Assembly: GCA_963921825.1 (NCBI GenBank)
Contig: OY997596.1
Coordinates: 39,733,932-39,797,931, forward strand
Direction of reading: 5' to 3'
Length of the DNA: 64,000 nt
Source: Erodium maritimum
Lineage: Eukaryota; Streptophyta; Magnoliopsida; Geraniales; Geraniaceae
The notes beneath the pieces are model-generated. The model searched no databases, had not been told where the DNA came from, and worked only from the letters and a program-made list of their open reading frames with translations. The translations under genes and the position numbers were made by a program. The stretch's first letter is position 1. Each line of letters begins with the position of its first letter. Of this stretch, positions 12,126 through 23,545 are shown one piece after another.

Positions 12126-12696
12126 GACAGGTCGACCGCCTAACCACGTCTGCGATCTGTAAAGGGCGAGAGACAAAGATTGGTTACTGAGCAACCGGTT
12201 TGCGATCCTTTGTGATCTTGTTTGGTGTTGTGGGGTCAGTCGTGTCTTGGAGGAGGTCGTCGATCGTAGTGTGGGGTCTACATCACGTGTCCGAATGTTG
12301 AGTCAGTTGAGGAAAGTATTGGTCGTGTGTGTGTCTTTTGAGTCGTTGTTGGTGTCACCGACTTTGTCTACTAAGTATGCCGTAGTCAGCCTGTTATCTG
12401 TGGTGGTGAGCGAACGCTCACCCCTAGCTGATTTTCCTACAGTTACCGTTCGCAGTCTGGACTAGGTGAGATTCTGAAGCTTGAAGAGCTTGAAGCGGGT
12501 TGCTGGGTGTTTTGAGTCTAGTGACATGTACCTCGTTTTGTCCAAGGGTGGGACTAATATTTTGAGATGTAACTAATATTCTTTTGTTGAACTAAACTAT
12601 TTTTTTTAAGTATTTTAATGGAAAAGGTTTCAAGTGCTCTTTATTTTAAATGTTCGCGTCCCGAGTTCGGTTCGCTGAAATTGGGGCGTGACAGCT

Positions 12697-12708
12697 TGGT
12701 ATCAGAGC
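12697..12708 (+). promoter_or_regulatory. Primer-binding site, tRNA-iMet
   Basis: TGGTATCAGAGC lies 3 bp after the LTR end. This is the standard complement of the 3' end of plant initiator tRNA-Met used by chromoviruses. Confidence 0.9.
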
Positions 12709-14240
12709 ATGAGGTTTCACACCTCGGACTGCACGTCAATTAGGTGGGAGAGTCGAGTCAGTAAAGTCCTGTCGTGCGTTGGGTACGCAAGTCGGAACTC
12801 GTGTGTAGACCCGTTAGGACTTGAGTCCTGTTTTTGTTATGTGCTTGTGCAGTACGGGGTCACTGGCACATTGTTTGTGTGTTGCTGCGTGAAATGTTTT
12901 TAAACTGTCACGACTCGACTCAGGGGCGCCCCTGTAGTCGAGCGTGACGGTGTTGATGTCAAGTGGGTACAATGTAGTTCGGGAACGCCTGGACCGGATT
13001 GTAACTACCTGATGTCAGGAAGTGAGGTTTTTTTTTAATGAGGCTGAGAAAGTTTTAAAATTGGTTGGCCCAGTGGGCGCGTTTTAAAATTTGATTGGCC
13101 CGGTGGGCGTGTTTGATGTTGATTGGCCCTGTGGGCGGGTTTTGATTTGGTTGGCCCGGTGGGCGAGTGTTGTTGTGTTGTTGTTTGGCCGTGTCGGCTT
13201 GTGTTTTGGTTGAGGTTGAATGAATTGATTTGTCTGTGAGTCGTGGCGCGTGTGTGTCGTTTAAGGAAAATTTTAGGGTTAAAACGGGTTAAGATTCGAA
13301 TTGGAACCGAGTTTGGAAAACAAGTCTGCGCGAGCGTCACGGATCCTGTCACGGATCCGTGACGGACCAGAGCGTTTTGGCGAATTTTAGGTTTTTGTCA
13401 CGGCACTGTGATCCCAACCGTGACGGGGCCTGTCACGGGTCCGTGACCCCTGTCTTTTACACCGTCTTGATTACGCAGGTTAGCGTTGTGGTTGCGTGAA
13501 TTGGTTCGCGTTCATACAGTTTGAGTGCTGGTTTGGCGTAGTTGTGTCCACAGTTGTGGGTTGTAGGGGCCGAAAGCTCGGTGTTAAGAGATGAGGTCTT
13601 GAGTTCGAGACTCATTGATGACCTACGGTAGTAATACAGCGCTCGGTGTGAGAGTCTCGCCGGGTAGAGGTTAGGGTTGGTGCGCTGCGGCGCCGTACGA
13701 ACTAGTTTCCCTGTGAACGGGTTATTCGAGGTTTTCCCTTGCGTGGACGGGTGGTTGGAGTTTTCCTTCACGTGAGTGGGTTGTTGAGGTTCCTTATAGG
13801 ATTGAGTAACTAGGGTATCAAGGGTATGAGCAATAGTGGGTTGCTGAGATGAAAGTAGGATCCCCGTTGGAATTTCTCTACGTGATCGGGTGTTTGGGGT
13901 ATTGAGGTTGTAAGCAACAGTAGTTGCTGAATTGAGAACATAATCCTCGTTTCGAGGTTTCCCCTTACATAGCGAGTACTTGAGGTGTTGATAGCGTGAG
14001 CAGTGTGACGTTTGGCATCAGGTTTTGAGGTAGTGGTTTGCCCTGGTTAGATTGGTAAGTCCTTGGTGCGTTACTAGTATGCCATAATCGAACGGGTGTC
14101 CGTGGAGGTGAGCATAACGCTCATCCCCTTTAATACTTTTCCCGCAAGGGACGAGTAGCGAACACTGGTTTGGTTGCGGAAAGTTATAAGTAAATGCATA
14201 GAGGACCGGGCGAGGGTCTGTGCTAGACTTTACCAGAGTA
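12709..14240 (+). other. Gypsy 5' internal leader, G/T-rich, no gag recognised
   Basis: Strongly G/T-biased on the sense strand. It contains a GATTGGCCCGGTGGGCG array (13060-13165) and a cluster of CCGTGAC/GTCACGG palindromes (13334-13455). I could not recognise a gag segment. Confidence 0.5.
13334..13455. repeat. GTCACGG/CCGTGAC palindrome cluster
   Basis: Contains TCACGGATCCGTGA, a perfect 14-bp palindrome, plus several GTCACGG and CCGTGAC half-sites. Equivalent clusters lie in both LTRs of the Tekay element (32725-32865 and 41905-42015), although the two elements carry them in different compartments. Confidence 0.75.
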
Positions 14241-14241
14241 A

Positions 14242-15900
14242 CTAATGGAGTGATTTTCGTTCTCTGCTTGGGGCGTCAATTTTAATGGGTAACGGGGCGT
14301 CACACTCTCCTGCTTCGTCGAGTTGTGCTGAGTTAGAGCCGTTGAGTCCACCCCTGCGTCGGGACACGCCGGTTGGTAGTAGTGTGGTGTTGACGAAGGT
14401 CTGTCGTGCCTGCGAAGTTAGAAAAGCGAGCTGATACAGGAGGTTCGAGAGAGGGCTCAAGAGCCCTGATGCTGGATCGAGTCCTCACCTCGAGGATCGG
14501 GTATGTTTGGAGCTGGTAGGCACGACGACGGTAGTGGAGCGAGGTTGTAGAGAGACTGCGAGGATCCGTGAGGATCGGCAGCGACTGGGCTTGTGCGTGT
14601 ATCCGTGGGAAGGATACTTACGAAATGACAACCTTTGACGTAAACTTGGGAATGGTTTGGCTGGCGAAGTACCGAGCCAATATCGACTGCTATATACGAC
14701 GAGTGACAGTGCCAGTAGGCAACACGAAGGTGTCGTGTGTGCTGGGTAGTAATAGCGGGGTTCTCCTGTCGGCATGATCCGTAGTGGAGGATGTATCGGC
14801 CGTGCAGAGCCGAGAGTTACCGCGAGAGGCGAGCGAGTTCCCCGAGGCCTTCCCTAAGGAATTGAGCGGGTTGCCACCAGTCCGTGAGGTGGAGTTCGGA
14901 TTAACCTGGTGCCGGGAAGGGCATCGATATCGACGATGCCTTACAGGTTCGCGCCAGTAGAGTTGACCGAGCTGAAGGGTCAGCTCGAGGAATTTCGGGA
15001 GAAGGGGTTTATTCGTCCAAGCACATCGCCGTGGGAAGCGCCAGCACTCTTCGTGAAGAAGAAGAGTGGAGAGCTTCGGATGTGCATGGACTACCGGAAA
15101 CTGAACCGGGTTACGGTGGATGACCGATCCCCGATGCCGAAAATTGACGACTTGTTCGACCAGTTGAGAGGGTCGACGTATTTCTCGAAGATCGACCTAC
15201 GATCCAGATACTACCAGTTGCGAGTCCGAGAGGGGGACGTTGCAAGGACTGTATTCCGGACATGCTATGAGCATTACGAGTTCTGAGTGATGACTTTGAA
15301 CTGCCGAACGCACCTGCATCGTTCATGGATCTGATGAACAGTATATTCCGGCCGTTCTTAAATTAGTTTGTGGTGGTGTTTTGTAGGCGACAAGGATCCG
15401 GGAGATATTTGCCGGCGGTACTGCCGCCGAGGGCTGGGAGCGTTGTGCTAATTGGGAGTTACGGTATCGTGGAGGTTTGCACATACTGCGTGACGGCGGA
15501 GGCGACGAGCTGCGAGAGTCGCAGCTTTCGCGTCTAACTGTGCACGTGAATAGCACTAAGAGGAGCGCGACATCGGGTGGCATGTCTAGTAGAGCGGGAT
15601 GCGGAGAGCGGTCGCGAAATTGGTATCGCGGTGCCTCACTCATCGGCAGGTGAGAGCCGAACAACAGCGTCCCGCTGGGTTACTGCAACCACTACCGGTT
15701 GCATGGTGGAAATGGGGCATGTCACAATGGGTTTCGTGAACGATTAGCCGAGTTAGCCTACAATAACGGCTTTCAGGCCAATATCATGATGGCACCGTAC
15801 GAAGCGTTGGATGGTAGGTTGGGCATTGCCCAAGCATGGCACACACGAGATTTAATAGTGACCAGTGTGGTCCCGAGTTGCTCGAGAAGCGACTGAAAGG
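14242..15900 (+). pseudogene. Relic gypsy pol (protease, RT, integrase pieces)
   Basis: Recognisable blocks in sense order. A protease-RT linker near 14640-14776 resembles the [19 protein letters not shown] region of the Tekay copy. An RT segment at 14909-15286 has [36 protein letters not shown] and [14 protein letters not shown]. An integrase segment at about 15725-15830 has RERLAELAYNNGFQANI. The group is Tekay-type chromovirus. It is a fossil with many breaks. Confidence 0.75.
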
Positions 15901-16472
15901 TCACGTGATCGTGGACGATTGAGAACCACGCAGAGTTGACGCGGAAGCGCGAGGGTGAGATTCGCGCGAGGTATCCAAGTTGTTCGGAGCCTGAGGGACT
16001 GATTCTTGTAGTGTCTCAGTTTCGTGGTACGGTGGGTGAATCGACGTGTAAATTGGCTGAGTTTCCGTGTTATTCACTTGGGTTATCGTGGGTGGTTGGT
16101 TGGGGTGTAACCACGTTTGGAGTCGATGACGATTGTCCGAGTAACGGGACGTGGACTTCTTTTATTGTTGGGTGTGCGATACTTGGTTAAACGGGTGAGT
16201 AGCTGGGGGGAAATGTCTGTGTGTTGGATCCGTTTTAAGTGCGATGTGAGAAGGGTTCTTGTGTGACACCTATACCGACCGACGGTTCCGATATAGGATA
16301 TCTCGTTCAAGTGGTGGGCGTAATTGCGACGTCTCTAAAGACGAAGGTTTCCAGTTTCGATTAACTGGTGTAAGTGTCCGTGTGCTTGAAGGTTAATGGA
16401 CTGAGAGTTTTTTTCCGGACGCCCCCTGAGTTATGGTTAAGTGGAGCGTGCTCGTTCTGAATTTCGGGGACG
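15901..16472 (+). other. 3' internal region of the gypsy element
   Basis: Runs from the integrase relic to the polypurine tract. Parts resemble the integrase C-terminal region and 3' leader in highly diverged form. No confident domain is seen. Confidence 0.4.
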
Positions 16473-16495
16473 AAATTCTTTTAAGGGGGGTAGAC
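16473..16495 (+). promoter_or_regulatory. Polypurine tract before the 3' LTR
   Basis: ATTCTTTTAAGGGGGGTAGA precedes the LTR start TGTGAAGACC. The other Tekay-type elements here have the same arrangement (AATTCTTTTAAGGGGGTAGAT on the minus strand at 33760-33780). Confidence 0.85.
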
Positions 16496-19462
16496 TGTGA
16501 AGACCGCTCCGGCTAAAAGATTTAAATTATAAAATTTTTATTCGTTCAGAACGTCGAGGTTGGAAAAGTAGCGGGTCGGTTGTTAATAAAGTCGTGGTGG
16601 GAAATCGAATCGAGATTTTTTTAATCGAACGCGAAATAAAAAGCTTTTCAAAAAAAAAAAATCTGGACCGGATTGAACTGGCCCCGACCAACAGTTTCGG
16701 TCAGAGCCCAATCCAACCCCTCAATCTCTCGCTTTGGGCCACGAAGCCCAGTAGCCTGCCTAAGCCCTCTTACCCTCCAGCCCATGCGTTTTAAACGCAT
16801 CTCTAGGGTTACAAACCCTCACTTCCTCTCTGCTTCTTCATTTCGCGTCGCCATCCTCTCTACCGCACGCCTCCCTCTCTCCCAATCTCTCTCCATCTCC
16901 CCTTTCACCTTCAGCGTCCAAACCCAGCCAGCCGCCGGCCACGCCATCGAGTTATTCCTCCCTCTTCGAGTCGTCCCTCCGGCGAGAGCTTCCCGAGCTC
17001 CTCGTCGTTCCAGACCGCGAGAACCCCTCCGACCCTCGCTCCTCTCCGTCCCGTTCAACCCGCCGGCTTCGAGTCCGGCCGCCACCGTCCCTTTGGCCGT
17101 GTCAAGCTGTACCGTCGTGTACTGCTCCAGAATCAACGCGTCGATGCCGTCCCGACGCTGATTCGACTCTACCGTTACCGTCACCATCTCCCCGCCGTCT
17201 TTTTCCCCGTGGTGAGCTTCGCTAACCCTTGAGACTATGGTCGCCGGCGGTGTCTTCGCCGGTGGACGGTCGGTTTGAAAACCGAGCTCCTTCCTCCTCT
17301 ATCCTTGTTTTGTTTTGCCCAACTTTCAGATCTGGTCAAGTTTGACGCCGGAACTACTGAAACTGTTGAGAAAAGGAAAGAAATTGATTTTTTTTAAGAT
17401 AAAACAGAATTATTTGAAAAAAGAGGTTAAAATCAGTTTTTAGTTTAAATCGGGTTTTGAATTAAAGGTTTATTCCTGTAAATTTTGGATCTGGTCGTTT
17501 GAGACTGAAATTGAAACAGAAAAGTTAAGAAATTAAAAGAAAAAGGAAAAGAATTTCGGATTTATAAGGGGTTGGACCTTAATCTTGAGTTTGGAAAAGA
17601 ACAGAAAAGAGTCGTTTTGTTTTAAAATAAAATCAGATTTCAATTAAGACGGTTTAGGACTATTGATCGGTTTTGGAACTAGACGTTTAAATTGGACTTA
17701 GAACGAGTTTTAAAAGTGGAAATGCTGAATCGGGGTGTCTCGGGAATCGTGCCATGAAACCCATACCTCGATATTTGTGCATGGAGAACGTCCCTCGGGA
17801 ACGTGCACCGGTTTCAGTGCGCGGGTGCTCGAACCCAATTCGTCGTAACCCTGTTTTTAGCCCGCTCGAGTTTAAAAGACAACTGTCGGATTTAAACTGG
17901 ACTAGTCGTAACCTTTAATTTAACGGCAGAACCGTTATTAATTTTGTGACTTCGTGTTAAATTTAGAGTCCGGCTTCGATCGAAGAGAAGACCGGAGGTA
18001 GCGAGCCAGGACGTCAGCAGCTATGAGACGTAGCGGTTGTTCTTCAGTTGAGGTAGGGAAAAGTAGCCGGATCTCGGCCCTGACTAGGGAAAGTTAACTG
18101 TAGAATTGAATGTGACACCGGGGTGTCGTGGGTTATTTAGGTTATCGAATATTAGAAAAGCATGTTACGGGAATTTAGTAATTATTGGAAATGCATGTGA
18201 CATTTAGTAGTGTTGTAGGAGTAGAGAACTTAGCGATAACTGATTTACTGGAGGCATATGACCATGCCCGGAGGTTGTTTGTGAAACTAGTGATCTTAGG
18301 ACTGTTGGATGCGTCGTTTATGGCGGAGGTTTTTGTGTGTTATTCACTGTTGAGTTTGGGTGGCCTTGAGAGCCCGTGTTAGTTATTGTTGAGTTGGGTG
18401 GCCTTGAGAGCCCGTGTTATTTATTGTCGAGTTTGGGTGGCCTTAATAGCCCGTGTTATTTATTGCTGAGTCTTGGGTGGCCATGAGAGCCCGTGTTGTC
18501 GTTTTGGTGTTTTGGGTGGCCGTGAGTGCCCGTGGGGTTGTGAACCCGTACTTTACCGTTGGTGTCTTTGGTGGCCATGAGGGCCCGTAGGGTTGTTGAA
18601 CTTGTGTTTGGTTGTTGTTTTGTTGTTGGCCTTGAGTGCCTGTGGAGTTGTCACCGGTGTCGTTACTGTCTGTTTGAACTTGTTTGTGATTGTGATTGGT
18701 TACTTGATACTGGTGGAGGTTGTGTGGTGTAGCTAGCCTCCCGACTGGGATCGGGAGAAGCGGAGGGGTTGTGGGCTAGCTCCCCGACTGGGATCGGGGG
18801 AAGGACGCGCGGGTGTGGCTAACCACCCGACTGGGATCGGGTGAAGCGGAGAGGTTGTGGGTTAGCCTCCCGACTGGGATCGGGAGAAGTTGCGCAACAG
18901 GTCGACCGCCTAACCACGTCTGCGATCTGTAAAGGGCGAGAGACAAAGATTGGTTACTGAGCAACCGGTTTGCGATCCTTTGTGATCTTGTTTGGTGTTG
19001 TGGGGTCAGTCGTGTCTTGGAGGAGGTCGTCGATCGTAGTGTGGGGTCTACATCACGTGTCCGAATGTTGAGTCAGTTGAGGAAAGTATTGGTCGTGTGT
19101 GTGTCTTTTGAGTCGTTGTTGGTGTCACCGACTTTGTCTACTAAGTATGCCGTAGTCAGCCTGTTATCTGTAGTGGTGAGCGAACGCTCACCCCTAGCTG
19201 CTTTTCCTACAGTTACCGTTCGCAGTCTGGACTAGGTGAGATTCTGAAGCTTGAAGAGCTTGAAGCGGGTTGCTGGGTGTTTTGAGTCTAGTGACGTGTA
19301 CCTCGTTTTGTCCAAGGGTGGGACTAATATTTTGAGATGTAACTAATATTCTTTTGTTGAACTAAACTGTTTTTTTAAGTATTTTAATGGAAAAGGTTTC
19401 AAGTGCTCTTTATTTTAAATGTTCGCGTCCCGAGTTCAGTTCGCTGAAATTGGGGCGTGACA
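16496..19462 (+). repeat. 3' LTR of the Tekay-like element
   Basis: Same length (2967 bp) and layout as 9727-12693, with roughly 1-1.5% substitutions by eye. It is followed directly by the right copy of CAAAC. Confidence 0.9.
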
Positions 19463-19467
19463 CAAAC
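19463..19467. repeat. Target-site duplication CAAAC, right copy
   Basis: Matches 9722-9726. Confidence 0.9.
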
Positions 19468-20830
19468 CATGTCTTAACCTAAAAACTAGAGAACCAATCT
19501 AAGCCATCTATGTAAAGAATGGAGGGATGAGATTCAATTGAGTTGTTGACGGAAAAAAAAACAGACTTTTTGTAAGTGGGAATGACTTTTTAGTAAAACT
19601 GTCATATAATTTTTTTTATCAATTCACTAATTTAATTTTTCCCACTTCGTTTGAACTCCGATTAACTTCAAACTTGTGCCATTAGTTTTGTTTTTTCAAG
19701 GGCTTTGTATCAAGATCACTCATGAATATATTTTAAGCACGAAAAAAATTTATTTCGGGGTGATTTAAAAAAAAAATTATACATGGGTAATTTTTATCAA
19801 CACTTTGCTCTTGTTTTATCAACACTGTTACACTGGTTTTATCAACACTTTGCACTGAGTTTATCATCTCATTTCCAAAATTGATCATGATTTTATCACA
19901 TCATCACGTGCTTTTTATGAACACTAGTTTTATCAACACCAAACATTAGGTTAATCATTAAATTACGTGTATTTTATCACCCCCATCACATGTTTTTTTT
20001 GAAGCACGAAAAAAAGAATTATTTCGGGGCCGATTTAAAAAAAAAATTATATCTGGGTAATTTTTATCAACACTTTACATTGGTTTATCAACACTTTACA
20101 CTGGTTTTATCAATACTGGACACTAGTTTTATCACCTCATTTTCCAAAACCGAACATGATTTTTATCACCTCATCACGTGTTTTTATGAACACTAGTTTT
20201 ATCAACACTAAACACTATTTTTACCATTAAATTACATATGTTTTTATCACCCCATCACATGTTTTTTTATCAACGCTAAACTCTAGTTGATCACACTTAT
20301 TATCAAAATTGAACATGGTTTTTATCACCTCAGTACATGTTTTATCATCATTTAGCATTAGTTTGATACCTCCGATATAAAACATTTATTAGTGAAGATT
20401 TATCAATACTCAACATTATTTTTATCACCCCGATATAACCTTTTATTTTCATGCTTCAAAATATATTCATGACTAATCTTGATTTAAAGCCCTTGGAAAA
20501 AGAAAAATATTAGCGCAAGTTTGAAGCAAATCGGAGTTCAAACGAATCGGGAAATATTAAATTAGTGAATTGGTGAAGAAAAAAATGGACACTTGTCCAC
20601 ATAACACCATGCTTTTACAATTATGCCCTTGCTTGTGTGAGAAAAGATGAAAGTGACGTGAATTTGGGTGAAATTGGAGTGATGATGTGGCATCATGTTG
20701 AATGTTGGATCATAGGTGTGTGTGGCTAGGATTGGTTCTCTAGTTTTTAGGTTAAGAGTGGTTTGTAGCCGATTTCACCTCAAATCTTATATGTCCTATA
20801 AGTTCAACCAAAACTCTCCATATTCTTATA
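19468..20830. mobile_element. Foldback-like inverted-repeat structure with repetitive core
   Basis: The left arm (about 9665-9726 continued at 19468-19790) is the inverted copy of the right arm (about 20440-20825). Shared blocks include CTTAACCTAAAAACTAGAGA, CAATTCACTAATTTAATTTT-like, CGTTTGAACTCCGATT and CATGAATATATTTT. Identity is about 80% by eye over at least 300 bp. The core (19790-20440) is built of degenerate TTTTATCAACACT and TTTATCACCTCATCACGTG words. The right arm in plus orientation also resembles the LTR block at 9430-9520, so the arms may derive from an Athila/Tat-like LTR. I see no transposase. The outer ends and target duplication are not resolved. Confidence 0.6.
19735..20275. 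repeat. About 265-bp direct duplication in the foldback core
   Basis: The unit beginning AAGCACGAAAAAAATTTATTT, then CGGGGTGATTTAAAA, then TGGGTAATTTTTATCAACAC at 19735 is repeated from about 20001 (AAGCACGAAAAAAAGAATTA, CGGGGCCGATTTAAAA, TGGGTAATTTTTATCAACAC). Each unit continues through TTTATCA words and ends with CACATGTTTTTTT. Confidence 0.7.
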
Positions 20831-20945
20831 TTACTCCCTCAACCCGCTCTCAAGAATATGAAGAATGGATACCAATAAAAACCCCCAACAAATTTGAGCG
20901 ATCTTTTTTGGCACCCAGAGCAGATCACTACTATTGAATCAACCC
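20831..20945. other. Unassigned spacer
   Basis: Lies between the foldback right arm and the copia LTR starting TGTCCAAC. No feature recognised. Confidence 0.3.
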
Positions 20946-21280
20946 TGTCCAACGAATTCTATGCGCTGACTAAGATCTGTTATCCGTATGACTCCATAGG
21001 ACTACAATTACTATGTAGTATTCTCATAGCGGGTAATCCAATACTATTTGACCATATGCCATTTATGATTTGACTTCAAATCCAATATGTATGATCAGTA
21101 AAACATGACCATCAGTCAACATCATACTAGTCTTAGAATATCGATAAGACTAGGGATCATTAGAATAATACTCATTTTATTCTAAAAGTTTTACTATCAA
21201 GTCACATGATGATCTCATAAATAGTCGATTATTCATGTTATTAACATTTTCACAAATGATAATAGTAGTGACAATGTATT
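20946..21280 (-). mobile_element. Short copia LTR (copy 1), left part
   Basis: TGTCCAACGAATTCTATGCG onward matches the complete LTR at 42968-43359 with about 7% differences. It is interrupted after GTATT (21276-21280) by the Tekay element and resumes at 42913-42967. The total length without the insertion is 390 bp, equal to the partner's 392 bp. Confidence 0.8.
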
Positions 21281-21941
21281 TGTCACGCCCCAAATCCGGT
21301 TTTGACCGGACTCGAGATGTGAATTTAAAATAATAAATAATAGAACAATTTTAATATAAAAAAGGATCTCAAATAACAGTTTAAAAGCTCCAAGTAACCT
21401 CATGAGTCAACAACTCAGTAAAAACCACAAATAAATAAGTTTAACGGCAAATAAACTGCACGTCTCTAGACGACACTAGACAAGACCCCCGCTAGCTCCC
21501 AAGCTCTGAGAATCCCGCTAGCACAAATCCCGCTCAAGACCTGTAAAACAACAAGGTAAATGGGGTGAGATTTCGCTCAGTAGGAAAAGTAGTAAAGGGT
21601 CAAGCTAATCGCTCACCACCACGAGTAACCGTCCAATTAGGGCATACTAGCAAGGCATAACAACTAACAACGTCCACAGACATTTACCAATCACTAATCA
21701 CTCCCACAAGACCATAACCACACTTAGTCATCGCACACAGCCAATCAATCAAGCATACAACACACAACAGAACAAACACGTGTCCCGTACAACAGTCCCC
21801 AACATCACCGGCTATTACAGCCCGTTCAAATTATATCGTACCGGACCACAAAACATCGGTACCGACATCTTCCCGACACTTAGCCTCGGGGCAAATCCCT
21901 GACCGGCACATACATCGATCAGACGTCTTCCCTGCAAACAA
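21281..21941 (-). repeat. Tekay 3' LTR, piece 1
   Basis: Collinear with 39184-39835 of the 5' LTR. Ends at the insertion point of the solo LTR. Confidence 0.85.
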
Positions 21942-22534
21942 TGTCACGCCCCAATTTCAGTAAACCGAACTGAGGACGTGAACTTTTAAAATAATAAAAC
22001 ATTTTGAAACCTTTCACATTAAACCACTTTAAAAACACCATTTGTTAAACAAATAATATTTACAACTTAAAATACGTCCCAACAAGTGGACAAAAGTCTT
22101 GTATCCGTCGCTAGACTCAAAATAAACCCAGAATCCCGCTCCAAGCTCTTCAAGCTTCAGAAGCTCACCTAGTCCAACCTGTGACCGGTACGTGCAGGAA
22201 AAGCAGCTAGGGGTGAGCGTTCGCTCACCACCACGGATAACAGACTGACTACGGCATAATTAGCAGACAATGCCGGTAACACCAACAACCAACTCAACAC
22301 TGGGGATCACTATCCCCAAACACAAGTAACTCAACTAACACACCACCTGTTACTTTCCTCAACAGACTCAACACTCGAACTCGTGATGTAGACCCGACAC
22401 AACGATTGACGACCTCCTCCAAAGACATGACGGATAAATACGCAACACCAACCAAGATCACAAAGGATCGCACTCCAAACAAGATCACAAAGGATCGCAT
22501 TCCTGTCAGCTGCTCAGTACTAAAAATGCTCACA

Positions 22535-22745
22535 ACCTACCGAGACTCAAACACGGATCAGGCTAGCCAAAGAATGCTCACAACCTGCCGAGACTCGAAC
22601 ACGGATCAGGCTAGCCAAAGAATGCTCACAACCTGCCGAGACTCAAACTTGGTCAGGCCAGCCAAAGAATGCTCGTAACCTACCGGGACTCGAACTTGGT
22701 CAGGCCAGCCAAAGAATGCTCGCAACCTACCGGGACTCGCAATCA
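22535..22745 (-). repeat. About 47-bp tandem repeat in the solo LTR
   Basis: Five units of AATGCTCACAACCTNCCGNG, then ACTC-AAC, then CAGGC-AGCCAAAG. Counterpart of the GACTGGGATCGGG array in the 9727 LTR, read on the other strand. Confidence 0.75.
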
Positions 22746-22789
22746 CAATCACAAGCAAGGTTCAACACAGTGTCAAGAACTGTTCAACA

Positions 22790-23545
22790 CCCCACCGACA
22801 CTCATGGCCACTCAAGACTCCAACGGTAAAACACGGACTCAACAACCCCACAGGCACTCACGGCCTCCCAAGATACACCAACAGTAACTCACGGGCTCAA
22901 CAACCCCACGGGCACTCACGGCCACTCAAAACCACCATCAGTCACTCACGAGCTCAACAACCCCACGGGCACTCACGGCCTCTCAAGACACACCAACAGT
23001 AACTCTCGGGCTCAACAACCCCCCAGGCACTCACGGCCTCCCAAGACACACAAACAGTAACTCACGAGCTCAACAACCCCACATGCACTCACGGCCTCCC
23101 AAGACACACCGACAATAAAGACACGGGTTCAACAACCCCACGGGCACTCATGGCCTCTCAAGACACACCAACAGTAAAGACACGGGTTCAACAACCCCAC
23201 GGGCACATATGGCCACCCAAAACACACCAACAGTAAAGACACGGGTTCAACAATCCCAGGGGCACTCACGGCCACCCAAGATACCAACAACAATAACACG
23301 GGCTCTCATGGCCACCCAAGACACCAATAATAAACCACGGGCTCTCATGGCCACCCAAGACACCAACAATAAACCACGGGCTCTCATGGCCACCCAAGAC
23401 ACCAATAATAAACCACGGGCTCTCATGGCCACCCAAGACACCAATAATAAACCACGGGCTCTCATGGCCACCCAAGACTCCAACAATAAAGCACGGGCTC
23501 TCATGGCCACCCAAGACACCAATAATAAAACACAACAAACTCCGG
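22790..23545 (-). repeat. Expanded GGCCACCCAAGACACC tandem array in the solo LTR
   Basis: The distal part has about nine units of roughly 57 bp (CACGGGCTCAACAACCCCAC, GGGCACTCACGGCC). The proximal part (23281-23535) has seven nearly identical 39-bp units (GGGCTCTCATGGCCACCCAA, then GACACCAATAATAAACCAC). It is the same family as 11585-11880 but more than twice as many units, and the 39-bp units are so alike that the amplification must be recent. Confidence 0.85.

Larger units (their letters stand above)
9727..12693 (+). repeat. 5' LTR of the Tekay-like element
   Basis: TGTGAAGACCGCTCCGG to AAATTGGGGCGTGACA. In order it holds an AT-rich start, a CT-rich CpG-dense section with CTAGGGTTAC (about 9990-10440), an AT-rich section, a Tekay-typical TAGGAGACGTAGCGGTTG block (about 11250), a GGGTGGCC tandem array (11585-11880), a GACTGGGATCGGG array (11965-12125) and a G/T-rich tail. 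The 188-codon open frame at 9825-10391 is not retained as such in the other LTR's start region and looks incidental. Confidence 0.9.
9727..19462 (+). mobile_element. Tekay-like Ty3-gypsy element, young ends, decayed interior
   Basis: Two 2967-bp LTRs (9727-12693, 16496-19462), a tRNA-iMet primer-binding site, a polypurine tract and a perfect 5-bp target duplication (CAAAC) define a complete insertion of 9736 bp. The LTRs differ by only about 1-1.5% by eye, which suggests well under a million years at commonly used plant rates. The interior is only 3.8 kb and holds scattered protease, RT and integrase relics. It is broken, with many breaks, so it was most likely moved in trans. The RT matches that of the Tekay element at 21281-42907. 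Confidence 0.9.

Noticed and set aside
13457-13771. Minus-strand 104-codon frame in the gypsy leader
   Set aside because: It is antisense to the element, shows no domain, and follows the G/T skew of the sense strand.
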